30,000 nt of DNA from Sphaeroforma sirkka (GCA_001586965.3 LUCW03001363.1:1-30000), one strand, 5' to 3'. Positions 1-9,460 are shown, counted from the stretch's first letter. The notes: generated by a model not told the origin, from the sequence alone. Numbers and translations are program-made.

Positions 1-495
1 ATATAATTCTTTCACAGAGGCCAATGGTGGCCTTGGGAGAAAAATGTAGCGGATCAGTTGAAACACAGAGGACCCATTATAGCGGAGCTTCTGACTACGT
101 GTCATTGTCTAGGAGCCATTCATTGGGGAAAATCCGCGAGATGATAAACCACCCCAGCCTTTTGAGACAATTGATAGTATATGCGGATATCCCTCTCATG
201 GCGCAGAATTTACAAACTGGTGCACTTCGAAGATCATCAGGGTTCATCAGTCTAATGTATTGCTGGAAGTTTAGTGCCGCACGTGCAATGGTGGTTGGTC
301 AAATACCTGCCATAGGACCAGGAGGCGACTTGGCCGGATGCGGCTGAGATCATCTCGGCATACAGTTCACAAGGTCGTTTGTGGCAGGAATGACGCAATA
401 CACCTTGGTAACTAATGGTCCCGTGTTTTCTCACCATGCGGGCGCGGACTACATATATCGCGGAACTGGTAGAGATTCTGCGGGAAGATTGGGTA
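1..495 (+). pseudogene. left flank of the LTR element: remnant of an unidentified coding region
   Basis: A plus-strand frame is open from about 24 to a TGA at 345-347 and then open again up to the element at 495. The translation is protein-like (for example QFTRSFVAGMTQYTLVTNGP around 380-440) but I do not recognise a family. The frame is notable because it continues in phase into the right flank (8159 onward) if the retrotransposon and one copy of the target duplication are removed. It could be a host pseudogene, an older mobile element or an integrated viral gene; the sequence does not decide. Confidence 0.4.
492..495. repeat. target site duplication, left copy (GGTA)
   Basis: The four bases before the first LTR base (496) are GGTA and recur exactly at 8155-8158 just after the other LTR. 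A 4-bp duplication fits a Ty3/gypsy-type integrase. Confidence 0.75.
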
Positions 496-1094
496 TGTAA
501 ACTTCGATGGAAATTACTAGGTTTCAAACTATATTAAACTAAAATACAATTTAGTCAGTTAGGATTTAGCAGTGGTAGCTTGTGTAAGAATGATCGGGAC
601 TGCCTCTTGTTAAGAGCCTAAATATCCTCGATCACACAGGGCGTACCTCTAGCTGTTCTTTATTGAATAATTTTCACTAGAAGTACTAAGTGTTCATGAC
701 CACTTGCCTAATTTGTAAATAGACATAATAACGTAAGCCGCGTTAATACATTAGCTGATATAAATAAAGTTCCATCTGAAGAAAAGTTAAAAAAAAAAAA
801 AAAAAAGACTTATTGGATTTTGGAGATTGGCGGGAGGACCAAAATCTATAAGTAGTAGTTCGGAGATTATAAAACTTAGTTTATAATATCCTACATCTAC
901 TAATGTCTCAAATAGGTCCAAGTAGATGAGTCATACCAAATACTCAGGCTATTGGAGCCATCAAAGTGAATTTAGAACACTTTGGAAATATTGGAAAAAG
1001 AGCTTGTACTAAATTATTTAAAATACAAATAAAACCAATATATTATCTCAATTGATCTTGATATTTTAGACTGACCGGAGGCCGTATTTCTACA
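496..1094 (-). repeat. 3' LTR
   Basis: 599 bp. Compared with the copy at 7559-8154 I find one substitution (C at 875, T at 7934), a poly-A run of 18 against 14 bases, and a run of 4 against 5 A near the right end. Termini are TG...CA with a 4-bp inverted TGTA/TACA. Confidence 0.93.
659..664 (-). terminator. AATAAA polyadenylation signal in the LTR
   Basis: AATAAA on the minus strand about 430 bases into the LTR; the same motif occurs in the 5' LTR. A TATA-like TATAAACT lies about 230 bases upstream, around 885-892, so U3, R and U5 can be placed roughly. Motif match only. Confidence 0.45.
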
Positions 1095-1221
1095 TAGCCC
1101 CAGTAGCTTTTAGAACTACGAACGTACGTTAAGATACGATCTAGTTGGTAAAGCGAAAACCAAAGTAAAAAACGGTTTCGGTCATGACTTATCGAGTAAG
1201 TATGTGCCTATATGTACGAGT

Positions 1222-2960
1222 TCAAGACTCATGTTGTACTCTATGTCGTTTAGTATTTGGTCCAGTAACCATTTCCGATGTAGGCGCCTTACGTTTATTA
1301 TTTGGTAAGGTAATAGCCAAAGGCTGTTCTTCATTAGTAAGTAAGTTTGAACAATTTTCTGCACTGTTGGTAAGCAGATCAGAAAGTTTAGTCACGTAGG
1401 AAGTAGGTGGCAAATAGGGAATTTCAGATCCGTCAGGGTTTGTAGTCACCTGTGGAAACCCTTTTCGTTTATCTCGTGTGTTCTTATGTAAACGCTTATT
1501 CCATTTCTTATTAAAGATACGAAGAAAGTCGCGAGATTCACGAAATGCATCGGAGGTTAGCCAAGCTACTGTCCCATCCATGAAACGGGTCTTGTAGTAA
1601 GTGTAACCGTCTTCGGATGTTTATCAATTATATCTTTGACTTGTGACTCCATAACTGGTATATCAGAATCAAATGAGCGAGCGAATGAGAGTTCGGAGGT
1701 AGGGATACGGTGAGTGCCTAGATTGGTTGCGCTAGTACCATCAATGTTATTCACTTCGTAAGTATCACTCTTCTCATCATGGTAGGAAATAACAAAAGGT
1801 CCTATCGTCTTAGAAGAGAGTTCGGTAACGTTGGCGTTTCGATTTATAATGTTAACGTAATCGCCGACTTTGAACTGAACAATGTTCTTAGTGTTATTCC
1901 ATCGGTCATACGCTTTAAGTAGAACGCGATTCTTGTGCTCAGTAAACAGGGGTAAACAACGTTCTGCATATGCTCGATCTTTTGAAGCCACGGGGTAGCG
2001 TGTTTCTCGGGCGCAGTTTTATCAAACGTTGCTTGTAATTCACTATAGCGGCCAAAGAAATAGTGAAACGGAGTGTTCCAGTTTGAGGATTCATGCAGTT
2101 ATTCATTTGAGTCTGAACCCATTTCAAATGATAAGGCCACATATTCTCAACGTCGTCTAGTGCGGTACGCAAGAGTTTCTTAAGTTCTCTATGACGTGTC
2201 TCATTTGCACCCTGCGTTTGAGGGTTTGTAAGGAACACCACGCCTATGGGTCATGCCTGATACGAGTATAAGTGCCTCCATTACGTCGGTACAAAACTCA
2301 CTACCGTTTTCAGAACATAGTACTCGGGGAAACCGAAGTCATTAAAGACGTGATAGCATAATTCTGCCACTGTTTGTGGACATTTGTTCGGTATTGCATA
2401 AAGCAAGTTATAGCCCGAAGCCACACATAAGAAATGACAGATATATACATCGCCAGTATGCTTGGATCGCGGGAGTTTAACCAAATCGACTATGACTCGG
2501 CGCATCGGTTGGTCTTCTGTCACACTTTTAGGGGTGCCCAACCGTATCGCTTGATCTGGTTCTTTTCACAATCAGTACAGCGTCGGTATACTTCACGTAT
2601 GGTTTCTTTCAGCGCCGGGTGATCAAGCCCTGTACGAATAGCCATTTTATAAGTATGCTCATATGCTCGATGCGTTAAATTATGTATAATTTTAACTCTA
2701 CTTTCGAGCTCCTCTAAGTCAGTCAGATTCTGCGTAACGCTGGCTGGATGAACCATAGTCCTGTTGGAAAGGGCAACCTCAGTATCAGGAGGGGTAGAGT
2801 CCTGAGATACATAATTGACAACATTGGATTGTTGAAGTATCTTCTTCAGTTGTTTCGCAACTCCTGGCTGTTCTTTAAGCAGCGCTTTAAGTAGTTGAGT
2901 GCGAGCTTCAGGTTCTCTTAGAGTTTTGAGTCTTTGATCCATGGCCTTAGCTAGTTCCAT
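1222..2960 (-). pseudogene. retrotransposon integrase with chromodomain-like tail (frame-broken)
   Basis: Integrase inserts the cDNA into the genome. Pieces in several frames: 2960-2520 carries the zinc-binding HHCC motif (His codons near 2684 and 2672, Cys pair near 2579 and 2570); 2541-2281 carries the first catalytic Asp in VIVDLVKLP (codon 2487-2485); the second acidic position is in another frame and reads SENGSEF, Glu (codon 2311-2309) where Asp is usual; 2241-1939 has the third acidic residue in PQTQGANETRH (Glu codon 2202-2200); 1991-1566 is the C-terminal part with a GDYVNIINRN strand; 1581-1222 ends in a lysine-rich tail. Around 1640-1520 the pattern VKDIIDKH followed by YYKTRFMDG and W resembles a chromodomain (family knowledge: chromoviruses). 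Frame changes near 2530, 2320, 2230, 2050-1990 and 1600. Confidence 0.85.
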
Positions 2961-2994
2961 GTTTTTTACGATCTAATGCCGTTTCAATCGGCAT

Positions 2995-4030
2995 TACCTC
3001 GACTTTACAATCTTGTTGGGTGCATGTGTTTTACGAGTCTTGAGCTTTTGTTCAAACTCTTTAGACTCCTCTAGTTTAGCTAAGAATTCGGTTGAGGGTT
3101 TCCACTTAGTGGTACCTGCAGGACCGATGCGACAAACAATGGTGTGTGTTTCCAAGGCGTCTTCTTAATAGAATAGGATCCTGATACAAGAACGTGTCGG
3201 TTTCACGGTCGACATAAATAGGTTCGTCTTGAATCATATTAATTAAATCACGTATCCATGGGTCGGAGTTACGTAAGGGACAACACAGCGTAATGGTAGA
3301 TTTCGTAATATTAACATAATTTAACAACTGTGCGATAAGTTGACAAGGTGGGTTAGCCCACGCATTATGCTTTGATAAGTCAAGCTGAAATGCATCACCT
3401 TTAGGATGAGTCAACGACCTATATTCAGAAACCTGTTTGTTATGTTCTGCGGCGAACATATCAACAGTAAATGGACCCCATCGTGATTGAGCGAGGTTAA
3501 ACCATTTCTTATTTAGCATCCAATCGGTTGCTAATAACTCTTTGACTGTTTTCTGGTAGTCGGGCACAAGTCGAGAGAGCATATCAGGAAGATGGTTATG
3601 TATTCCTGGAATGTGTGTTATATTAAAAGCGAACTTGGCAATAATGTCATGCCAGCGGCTCACCAACTGTGAATCAGGGTTCATATCTTTTAAGTATGTT
3701 AAAGACTTTTGATCACAGGCGACAGTAAAGTAACTTCCATAAAGGTAGTCTTTAAACTGTCTTAGCGCAGTAACTATAGCAAGGAGCTCTTGTTTAACGG
3801 TAGGGTAATTCCGTTGACTCTTATTATAACTCTTGCTAAAGAATTGTATGTAGCGCGGTTTACCATTTATCGTTTGGTAAAGCACTCCACCTACCGCTCG
3901 ATCTGAAGCGTCGGTTGCCACTTGGAATGGAACACCATCCACAGGGTACTGCATGATGGGTGCGTCCATTACTTTACTTTTGACTAGTTTAAATGCATCA
4001 TCACATTCTTTAGTCAAAGCTTTCCTAAAG
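2995..4030 (-). pseudogene. retrotransposon RNase H plus Dam-methylase-like segment (frame-broken)
   Basis: The longest intact stretch of the element (4017-3106) begins in RNase H: ATDAS (catalytic Asp, residue 36 of this stretch), the Glu of KQELLAI (77), Asp of CDQKS (102) and Asp of LPDMLSR (145). It degrades the RNA of the cDNA hybrid. Residues about 180-250 then read VDMFAAEHN, DAFQLD, NAWANPPCQLI. This arrangement, with an NPP motif, resembles the phage-Dam-like domain that accompanies RNase H in DIRS elements and some gypsy relatives; assignment is by pattern only. The frame changes near 3150-3165, after which lysine-rich coding continues to a TAA at 2997-2995. Confidence 0.82.
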
Positions 4031-5489
4031 GTCCTTTGTGCAGCCGTAGGTGACTGAAAGGCTTTAAGTAATGAGAAAGATGCGGTACCGAATCCGAGAA
4101 GAAGTTAACAAACCCACACACAGAGTTCACATCTCTTCCAGTAATTGGTGTTGATAAATCCAACAGAAACTGTTTCTTGCCAGGATCAATTTCTACCCCT
4201 GCTGCAGATACTTTGTAGCCAAGTAAGTGTATAGTATCTTTAGCAAAGAACACTTGTCTTCGTTAATCTTAAGTTTAGCATGATTAAGTCGCTTTAAGAC
4301 TTCTTTAACGAGTTTAGCATGTTCATGTGCTGTCTTTGTAAAGATAACTATATCATCTAAATAGACTGATACGTTATACGACAGGTCCGCAAATAGTTCC
4401 ATCATAACTTGTTGGAAGAAAGAAGGTAACATGTGTAAGCCTTCAGGTGCACCTTTAAACTGGTACTTCTTACCTTGCCAAGTAAAGGAAAAGTATTTCC
4501 TATGAGGCTCATATATCTGTAGTTGATGGAATGCAGCTTTTAAGTCTATCTTGGAAAGATAGTCGCACCCTCCATTTTGCGTAGTATCTCGCTTATCTTA
4601 GGTAAGGGAAAACTATGTTGCGGAATTAGTTTGTTGATTGGCGACAGGTCTAGTACTACTCTTGTTTTACTAAACGTTCCATCAGATTTATATTGATCGA
4701 CCGCTAAGAGAGCTAAGTTAACTGGGGTTGCATCATAATTGATTTCAATTAGACCCTGTTTTAACCAATCTTCGATTTGGGTTTTGACTACGTCTTTGTG
4801 TCTCCAACTCACGTAGTTATGTGAAGGACACTTTAACTTAGAGAAGTCGACGTTTGTTAAGTCAAGTCTAACGTACCCATTAGAGAACTTAAACATACAC
4901 CAGTCAGTTATTGCAATCTTCCTGTTTTGTATAATTAAGTCCATAATTATATCGGTGAAGTGCGGAATCATATCCTTTGCTTCACCTTCCGGAGGTTTAG
5001 GTATCTTTAACATATTATCATCTGACTGATCTTTATTCGGGTCTAGCCCATTAGGCAGACCAGTGAGTGTTATACCTAAACTGAGAAGATCAGTCATACC
5101 TATAATTAAATCGTATTTCTGAGACATGTCAGTAACGATTAGGTGAGTCTTCACTTCTCTTCTATCTGACAGCATTATGTGTGCATAGTCAATGGCTTGT
5201 TCGCAAGTAGTAACTTTGCCATTTCCCAAGATTAAATCAGTTGTTTCGTTATGGACAGCCATATCTGTAGCGTAGGCTACTCGGCATGAGATAGCAGAGA
5301 CTTCAGCCCTGGATCAAATAGTGCCATAACTTTTTCTCCATTTACGAAAACTGTTTGAAAGATACGTTCATCTCCTTTGGTATAGATTTTATTGAACATT
5401 TTCTCATAATCTTGCTCTAGTGCGCACATATGGTACTGTCGGTGCTTAACTGGACGTCTGGTAAGTCCTTGCAATCCTCTTTGTGCCAA
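4026..5489 (-). pseudogene. retrotransposon aspartic protease and reverse transcriptase (frame-broken)
   Basis: 5489-5277 carries the start of the aspartic protease with MALFDPG (Asp codon 5315-5313); Pro stands where Thr or Ser is usual in the D-T/S-G active site. The next stretch, 5262-4546, has the protease C-terminal YDLIIGM pattern followed by the reverse transcriptase fingers (VVLDLSPINKLIPQHSFPLP). After a frame change near 4563, the stretch to about 4250 holds SKIDLKAAFHQ and the catalytic YLDDIVIFT (4363-4352 for YLDD). A further stretch, 4253-4014, has LLGYKVSAAGVEIDPGK, the thumb region. Frame breaks lie near 5277, 4563, 4250 and 4025. The shift from gag to protease near 5480-5420 could instead be a natural programmed frameshift. 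Confidence 0.9.
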
Positions 5490-7479
5490 CCGTTAGTACC
5501 CTTGCAAGTAGCACACTCTTTCATATAGTGTCCAAAATCTGGCTTGCCTGGTGCACACTTAACAGGGTCGTGTCTACCATTCCACTTGCCATTACGTTTT
5601 GTGAGGTTGTAACCACACTTCTTGCAAGGCGCTCTCACCTTCTTATCACCTTTCGGTTCGGTAGAAGTAGAGCCAGTACCCCCCCTCCAGTAGTAGTGCG
5701 AGGTTTCTTAGTACTACGCGCAGTATTAGTCTCTACTGCGTTTCGCTTAGTGGGCTGGGTGTAGCTCGTGGTACTAAGTACTCTAGTAGAGGAATTGGTA
5801 TGCTTGTGTACTATCTTCTCAAAGACAGACCAAGGCATAGATCGCAAATCACCATAGGCGATGATGTCATCATTGACTTTCTTAAAGAGGTTAGCTCCCA
5901 GAGTCTCCATCATCTGACAAATTAATAAATATTCGCCAGTATATGTACGACCACCCATCCGAGTATTCATATGTGTCATATGAGCTAGAGCACCTCGAAT
6001 AGTGGTATCGTTCGCAAAGAACTTGCGAGACTCTAGAAGTTCACGGTCACGTGCATCTTCAAAAAAAGGTGTTAAGTATATTATCACGCAACTGGTGCCA
6101 GGGTAGGGCTTTCCAGTTGGGCTCATGAGCCTTCAAGATAGTTCGCCATTCACCTGGCTCACAGAAATGAATAAAGGCATTCATCATCTGCTTATCCCTA
6201 AGGCTGGCAGACTCCTTAAATTGGTCGAAGGCCTTCAGTGTCTCCACTGTACTCTCATTAGTAGAGAAATCGACCTCAGCCTGCGCGTTACCTAGCTGCT
6301 TTATAAAGCTTGGTTCTAAGTGTTCACGAGGCTCATGCTCAGTGCTACGGGCTGCTAGTGCCAAGATGATGTCTATTTCCTTTCTCTTGTTATCGATTAG
6401 ATAGCGAATGTTATCCGCTTTCCTATCGTCAAGGTCAGAGTCATTCAATAGACGGTCCTCAAGGACTTGCATACCAGAGCGTAATAGCCTGAGACGAGTA
6501 TGTCTGGTTCTCACTTCCTCATCCTCAGGATTAGAGCGGGAACTCTCTAACGAGGTACTGGTGTAGCGATTGCCAAAATCGTGATTACCAGGGTTAGTTG
6601 GCAAATGAGGGTCGATATTACGAGGATGGTAAGCCTCATCGAGTTCCATACGATCATATCCTCTGACAGGGTTAGGTTTGTCAAGAGGATGGTCGATGGT
6701 AGCATCAGAGCTATAGAGATTAAATTTTGAAATATTATCTCTCTCGCCAGTGGTAATTGGCTTAATGGTAAACATACTGGCTGGTAAACCAGTAGGTCTC
6801 GGGTTCGAAACCCGGCCCGAATTTTTTTTTTTTCTTCGGTATAGGAAGAATATCAGCCAAGTGGGACACGATAGAGGGGTCCACAACTGCTGCTGCCGCT
6901 AGCTCCTTTAAGAGCGCTTCAGTGCGGTTCAATTGGCGTCGAGATTGAGAGGATCCAACCACTCGTTGTCGAGTTATGGCGTCCTCAGCTTCGGCCCCAA
7001 GATTTGAGCTGAATGGAATGGCTTCTCCATCGATGGCGAAACCGAAATTTTCGGACAGGTCCAATACTTCCTTTTCACGCCGGATTTGTGCTGGAGTGTC
7101 CTTTAGATGTGGAGTTATAATGCCCCCCGACATTCGTATCCACGAATTTTCCAGCCTTTCGACGTTTATCCCCAATATTTGACGGCACGTGGTCAGGGGG
7201 GGGCAAGCTGGGGTCCTGAGCTTCACTCCTAGGTGATACACGGACGCTGGCGAGCCTTTCCGCGGTAGTAGATACCTCTTCTTCCAAGGCTTTAGGATCC
7301 GACGAGTCATCCTCAGAATAATCCTCTGTACCAACCTCAGAATTTGCTTCCCCAACAGTATCCTCGGCAGGCTCAACTCCAGACAGGCTAGGTGTTTCCA
7401 CAGGGATCTCAGGAACCTCGGCAGGCTTAGCAGGCTTAGAGCTAGCGGCTCCCTTGCCTTTAGAAGTACCCTTAGCCAT
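5417..7479 (-). pseudogene. retrotransposon gag (frame-broken, interrupted by a tRNA-like unit)
   Basis: The likely start ATG is at 7479-7477, 80 bases inside the 5' LTR; the following MAKGTSKGKGAASSKPAKPA is Lys/Ala/Pro rich, then strongly acidic. Frame changes coincide with homopolymers at 7123-7128 (six C on plus), 6061-6067 (seven A on plus) and 5679-5685 (seven C on plus); another is caused by the inserted tRNA-like unit at about 6751-6833. The part 6745-5690 is helical and charged, as expected for a capsid. The C-terminus (5626-5440) has CKKCGYN and CATCKGTNGWHKEDC, a C-X2-C-X6-H-X3-C variant of the nucleic-acid-binding zinc knuckle. Gag packages the element RNA into particles. Confidence 0.83.
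6751..6833 (+). repeat. tRNA(Thr)-like Pol III promoter unit (SINE-like insertion)
   Basis: On the plus strand, TGGCTTAATGG (6758-6768) matches the A box and GGTTCGAAACC (6802-6812) matches the B box. TCGGG/CCCGG with loop TTCGAAA forms a good T arm (6799-6815), and ACTGG (6776-6780)/CCAGT (6789-6793) forms an anticodon stem around CTGGTAAA, which includes GGT, a Thr anticodon. The variable region is 5 nt. A run of 12 T (6822-6833) is a Pol III terminator. The acceptor stem does not pair and the anticodon loop has an extra base, so it is not a functional tRNA. It sits antisense in gag, and gag coding resumes in another frame on its far side. A SINE is the simplest reading; no other copy is in the window. 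Confidence 0.55.
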
Positions 7480-7558
7480 AGTATTTGCTGGATAGTAAAT
7501 CGATGTCAGACAGTCTAGAAGCAGTACACTACTGTAACTACTATTTAACTGAAAAATA

Positions 7559-8154
7559 TGTAAACTTCGATGGAAATTACTAGGTTTCAAACTATATTAA
7601 ACTAAAATACAATTTAGTCAGTTAGGATTTAGCAGTGGTAGCTTGTGTAAGAATGATCGGGACTGCCTCTTGTTAAGAGCCTAAATATCCTCGATCACAC
7701 AGGGCGTACCTCTAGCTGTTCTTTATTGAATAATTTTCACTAGAAGTACTAAGTGTTCATGACCACTTGCCTAATTTGTAAATAGACATAATAACGTAAG
7801 CCGCGTTAATACATTAGCTGATATAAATAAAGTTCCATCTGAAGAAAAGTTAAAAAAAAAAAAAAGACTTATTGGATTTTGGAGATTGGCGGGAGGACCA
7901 AAATCTATAAGTAGTAGTTCGGAGATTATAAAATTTAGTTTATAATATCCTACATCTACTAATGTCTCAAATAGGTCCAAGTAGATGAGTCATACCAAAT
8001 ACTCAGGCTATTGGAGCCATCAAAGTGAATTTAGAACACTTTGGAAATATTGGAAAAAGAGCTTGTACTAAATTATTTAAAATACAAATAAAAACCAATA
8101 TATTATCTCAATTGATCTTGATATTTTAGACTGACCGGAGGCCGTATTTCTACA
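7559..8154 (-). repeat. 5' LTR
   Basis: 596 bp, differing from the 3' LTR by one substitution and two homopolymer length changes. Transcription would start here and read toward lower coordinates. The internal region begins at 7558; its first bases (TATTTTTCAG on the minus strand) contain no TGG-type primer binding site. Confidence 0.93.
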
Positions 8155-8158
8155 GGTA
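8155..8158. repeat. target site duplication, right copy (GGTA)
   Basis: Exact copy of 492-495 directly beyond the terminal CA of the 5' LTR. Confidence 0.75.
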
Positions 8159-8872
8159 GACCTTGCAACCCCGACATGTTGGAGCCAGAACCGGCAGACC
8201 TTGACGTCAGGGCGTGTGCTATGGACGATAGGGCCCGGCTAGCATAAGCAAGGGATATCAATAGATGGCTAATGAACATGTCAATACTTAATGTATGACG
8301 AGTGGCCATGTTTCAGCCAGTGAGCAGTTCACAGAAGTTATACAATGCGGAATACGTAGGACCAGAGGATGTCGTGGGTTTGAACCAACTGTATACCATG
8401 TCGTGAGGATGAGAGCGACCTGAAAGCTATATCGAGTGCAGATATGAGAGCGTATCGCGTACCGCCAGAGAGTAGGCGAGCAAAGAGCTGTTTGAATGGG
8501 TCAGTGTATACCAGCTGGCTGTTGTACAAACATCCTCTTAAGGACGCGCCGATAGAAGAGAGAGATGATATGGCAGACGTTCTTACGACGTGCTCGGATG
8601 CGGCGCTGTGGTAGGTTGCCATCGATATCTATTGGTCACAGTGGATAGCACTTACTTATGCCGAGAAGCATCGCCATACGGATGGGTTTGAAGGTAAAGA
8701 TGCGAACTTATTCGACAATGGCACATATGGCCAAGACATGTGTCCAACTGGCGGAACGCAAGAAAACAAGGGATACCATTTCGCGCTTCACAGAGAGTCC
8801 AAGCTCAAAATGTTGCGTGCATGTCAGGCGCGTCAGCGAGAGCAGCGACTATGGGAAGAAGTCAGAAGGTAG
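8159..8872 (+). pseudogene. right flank of the LTR element: continuation of the unidentified decayed gene
   Basis: The frame that reads through the left flank continues here from 8159 with stops at 8245, 8296 and 8404. At 8404 it shifts by one base, and the new frame (8405-8872) is open for about 156 codons except a TAG at 8612-8614, ending at TAG 8870-8872. Such low stop density and the composition (for example VYTSWLLYKHPLKDAPIEER near 8498-8557; GFEGKDANLFDNGTYGQDMC near 8686-8745) look like eroded coding sequence. I recognise no domain. The one-base shift and the stops say it was broken independently of the retrotransposon insertion. Confidence 0.45.
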
Positions 8873-9010
8873 AGGATGACGACCGTGGAGGTAGCATCCC
8901 AACATGTCCATGTTACCATTACAATTGTTTCAGTAGATATACTAGTGTGGATAGTACACATAGTCATTTTTATACCCAGAACAGACACAACAACTACGCA
9001 GCTGTATCAA

Positions 9011-9084
9011 TATATATATATATATGTATATATATATAGTACAATAAGTACTATATATATATATATATACTTATTGTACTATAT
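9011..9084. repeat. (TA)n tract with a perfect 17-bp inverted repeat
   Basis: Arms ATATAGTACAATAAGTA (9034-9050) and its exact reverse complement (9068-9084) flank a 17-base TA-rich loop. The structure would form a hairpin or cruciform. The rest of 8873-9247 shows nothing I can assign. Confidence 0.8.
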
Positions 9085-9247
9085 CTTGTCCTTTAATAGA
9101 CACTCCGAAGCTGAGAGTTTGCGTGCCTGTGGGGATGTAGCGTCCGATACGATAAGAGCTCGGTATCTGTTGGTACCGAGTTACCAAGGAATGACACATG
9201 GCGAGTAACCAGGAGGTAGAGGCCATAGAAATAAAAGAAAAAGCAGC

Positions 9248-9460
9248 TTATTGGATGTAGTGACCGTCAAGGGCTGAGGGATGAATCTTGTGTGGTCCAC
9301 TGTAGTTTCGGTTAGTTGTACCTGCTTCACCACGACGCATGGGAGGATTGCTTAAAGAAGTGATGGTCATCGCGGAAGGGAAGGTCTTGTAGGATCGAAC
9401 GGGCTGTCCATAAACAGAGGAGTGGGATATCGAGGGAACACACAAGGTGTCTCCGAGCAT
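9248..9460 (-). CDS. possible small gene or exon, hypothetical protein (70 aa)
   Basis: An ORF of 70 codons starts at ATG 9460-9458 and ends at TAA 9250-9248. It uses no AGA or AGG codons and has a mixed, gene-like third-position pattern. The protein is Ser/Pro/Thr rich and basic with several Tyr and His, including SNPPMRRGEAGTTNRNYSG; no signal peptide, membrane segment or known domain is visible. A TATA-like TTTATAAG lies about 30 bases upstream on the minus strand. It could be a complete small gene, a terminal exon of a longer gene, or a chance ORF. Confidence 0.35.
   Translation of the reverse strand: MLGDTLCVPSISHSSVYGQPVRSYKTFPSAMTITSLSNPPMRRGEAGTTNRNYSGPHKIHPSALDGHYIQ

Larger units (their letters stand above)
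496..8154 (-). mobile_element. Ty3/gypsy-order LTR retrotransposon, full length but coding-defective
   Basis: The element is 7659 bp, bounded by two LTRs that begin TGTA and end TACA and by a 4-bp target duplication. Reading the minus strand, the domains come in the order gag (basic and acidic N-terminus, zinc knuckle-like C-terminus), aspartic protease, reverse transcriptase, RNase H, a Dam-methylase-like segment, integrase, chromodomain-like tail. Integrase after RNase H places it with Ty3/gypsy rather than Ty1/copia. The reading frame is broken at more than a dozen points, some at homopolymers and many not. I see no TGG-type tRNA primer site after the 5' LTR (position 7558 downward) and no clean polypurine tract before the 3' LTR. 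There is no envelope-like ORF. Confidence 0.92.

Noticed and set aside
252..527. Minus-strand ORF starting inside the 3' LTR
   Set aside because: It crosses the LTR boundary and shares its first residues with the equivalent ORF in the other LTR; the plus-strand frame of this flank is the better coding candidate.
6751..6822. Functional tRNA-Thr gene
   Set aside because: The acceptor stem cannot pair, the D stem has a mismatch and the anticodon loop has 8 bases.
6059..6886. ORF starting MWTPLSCPTW as a genuine gag start
   Set aside because: Its first ~35 codons are antisense readthrough of the tRNA-like unit and T run. The real gag start is at 7479.
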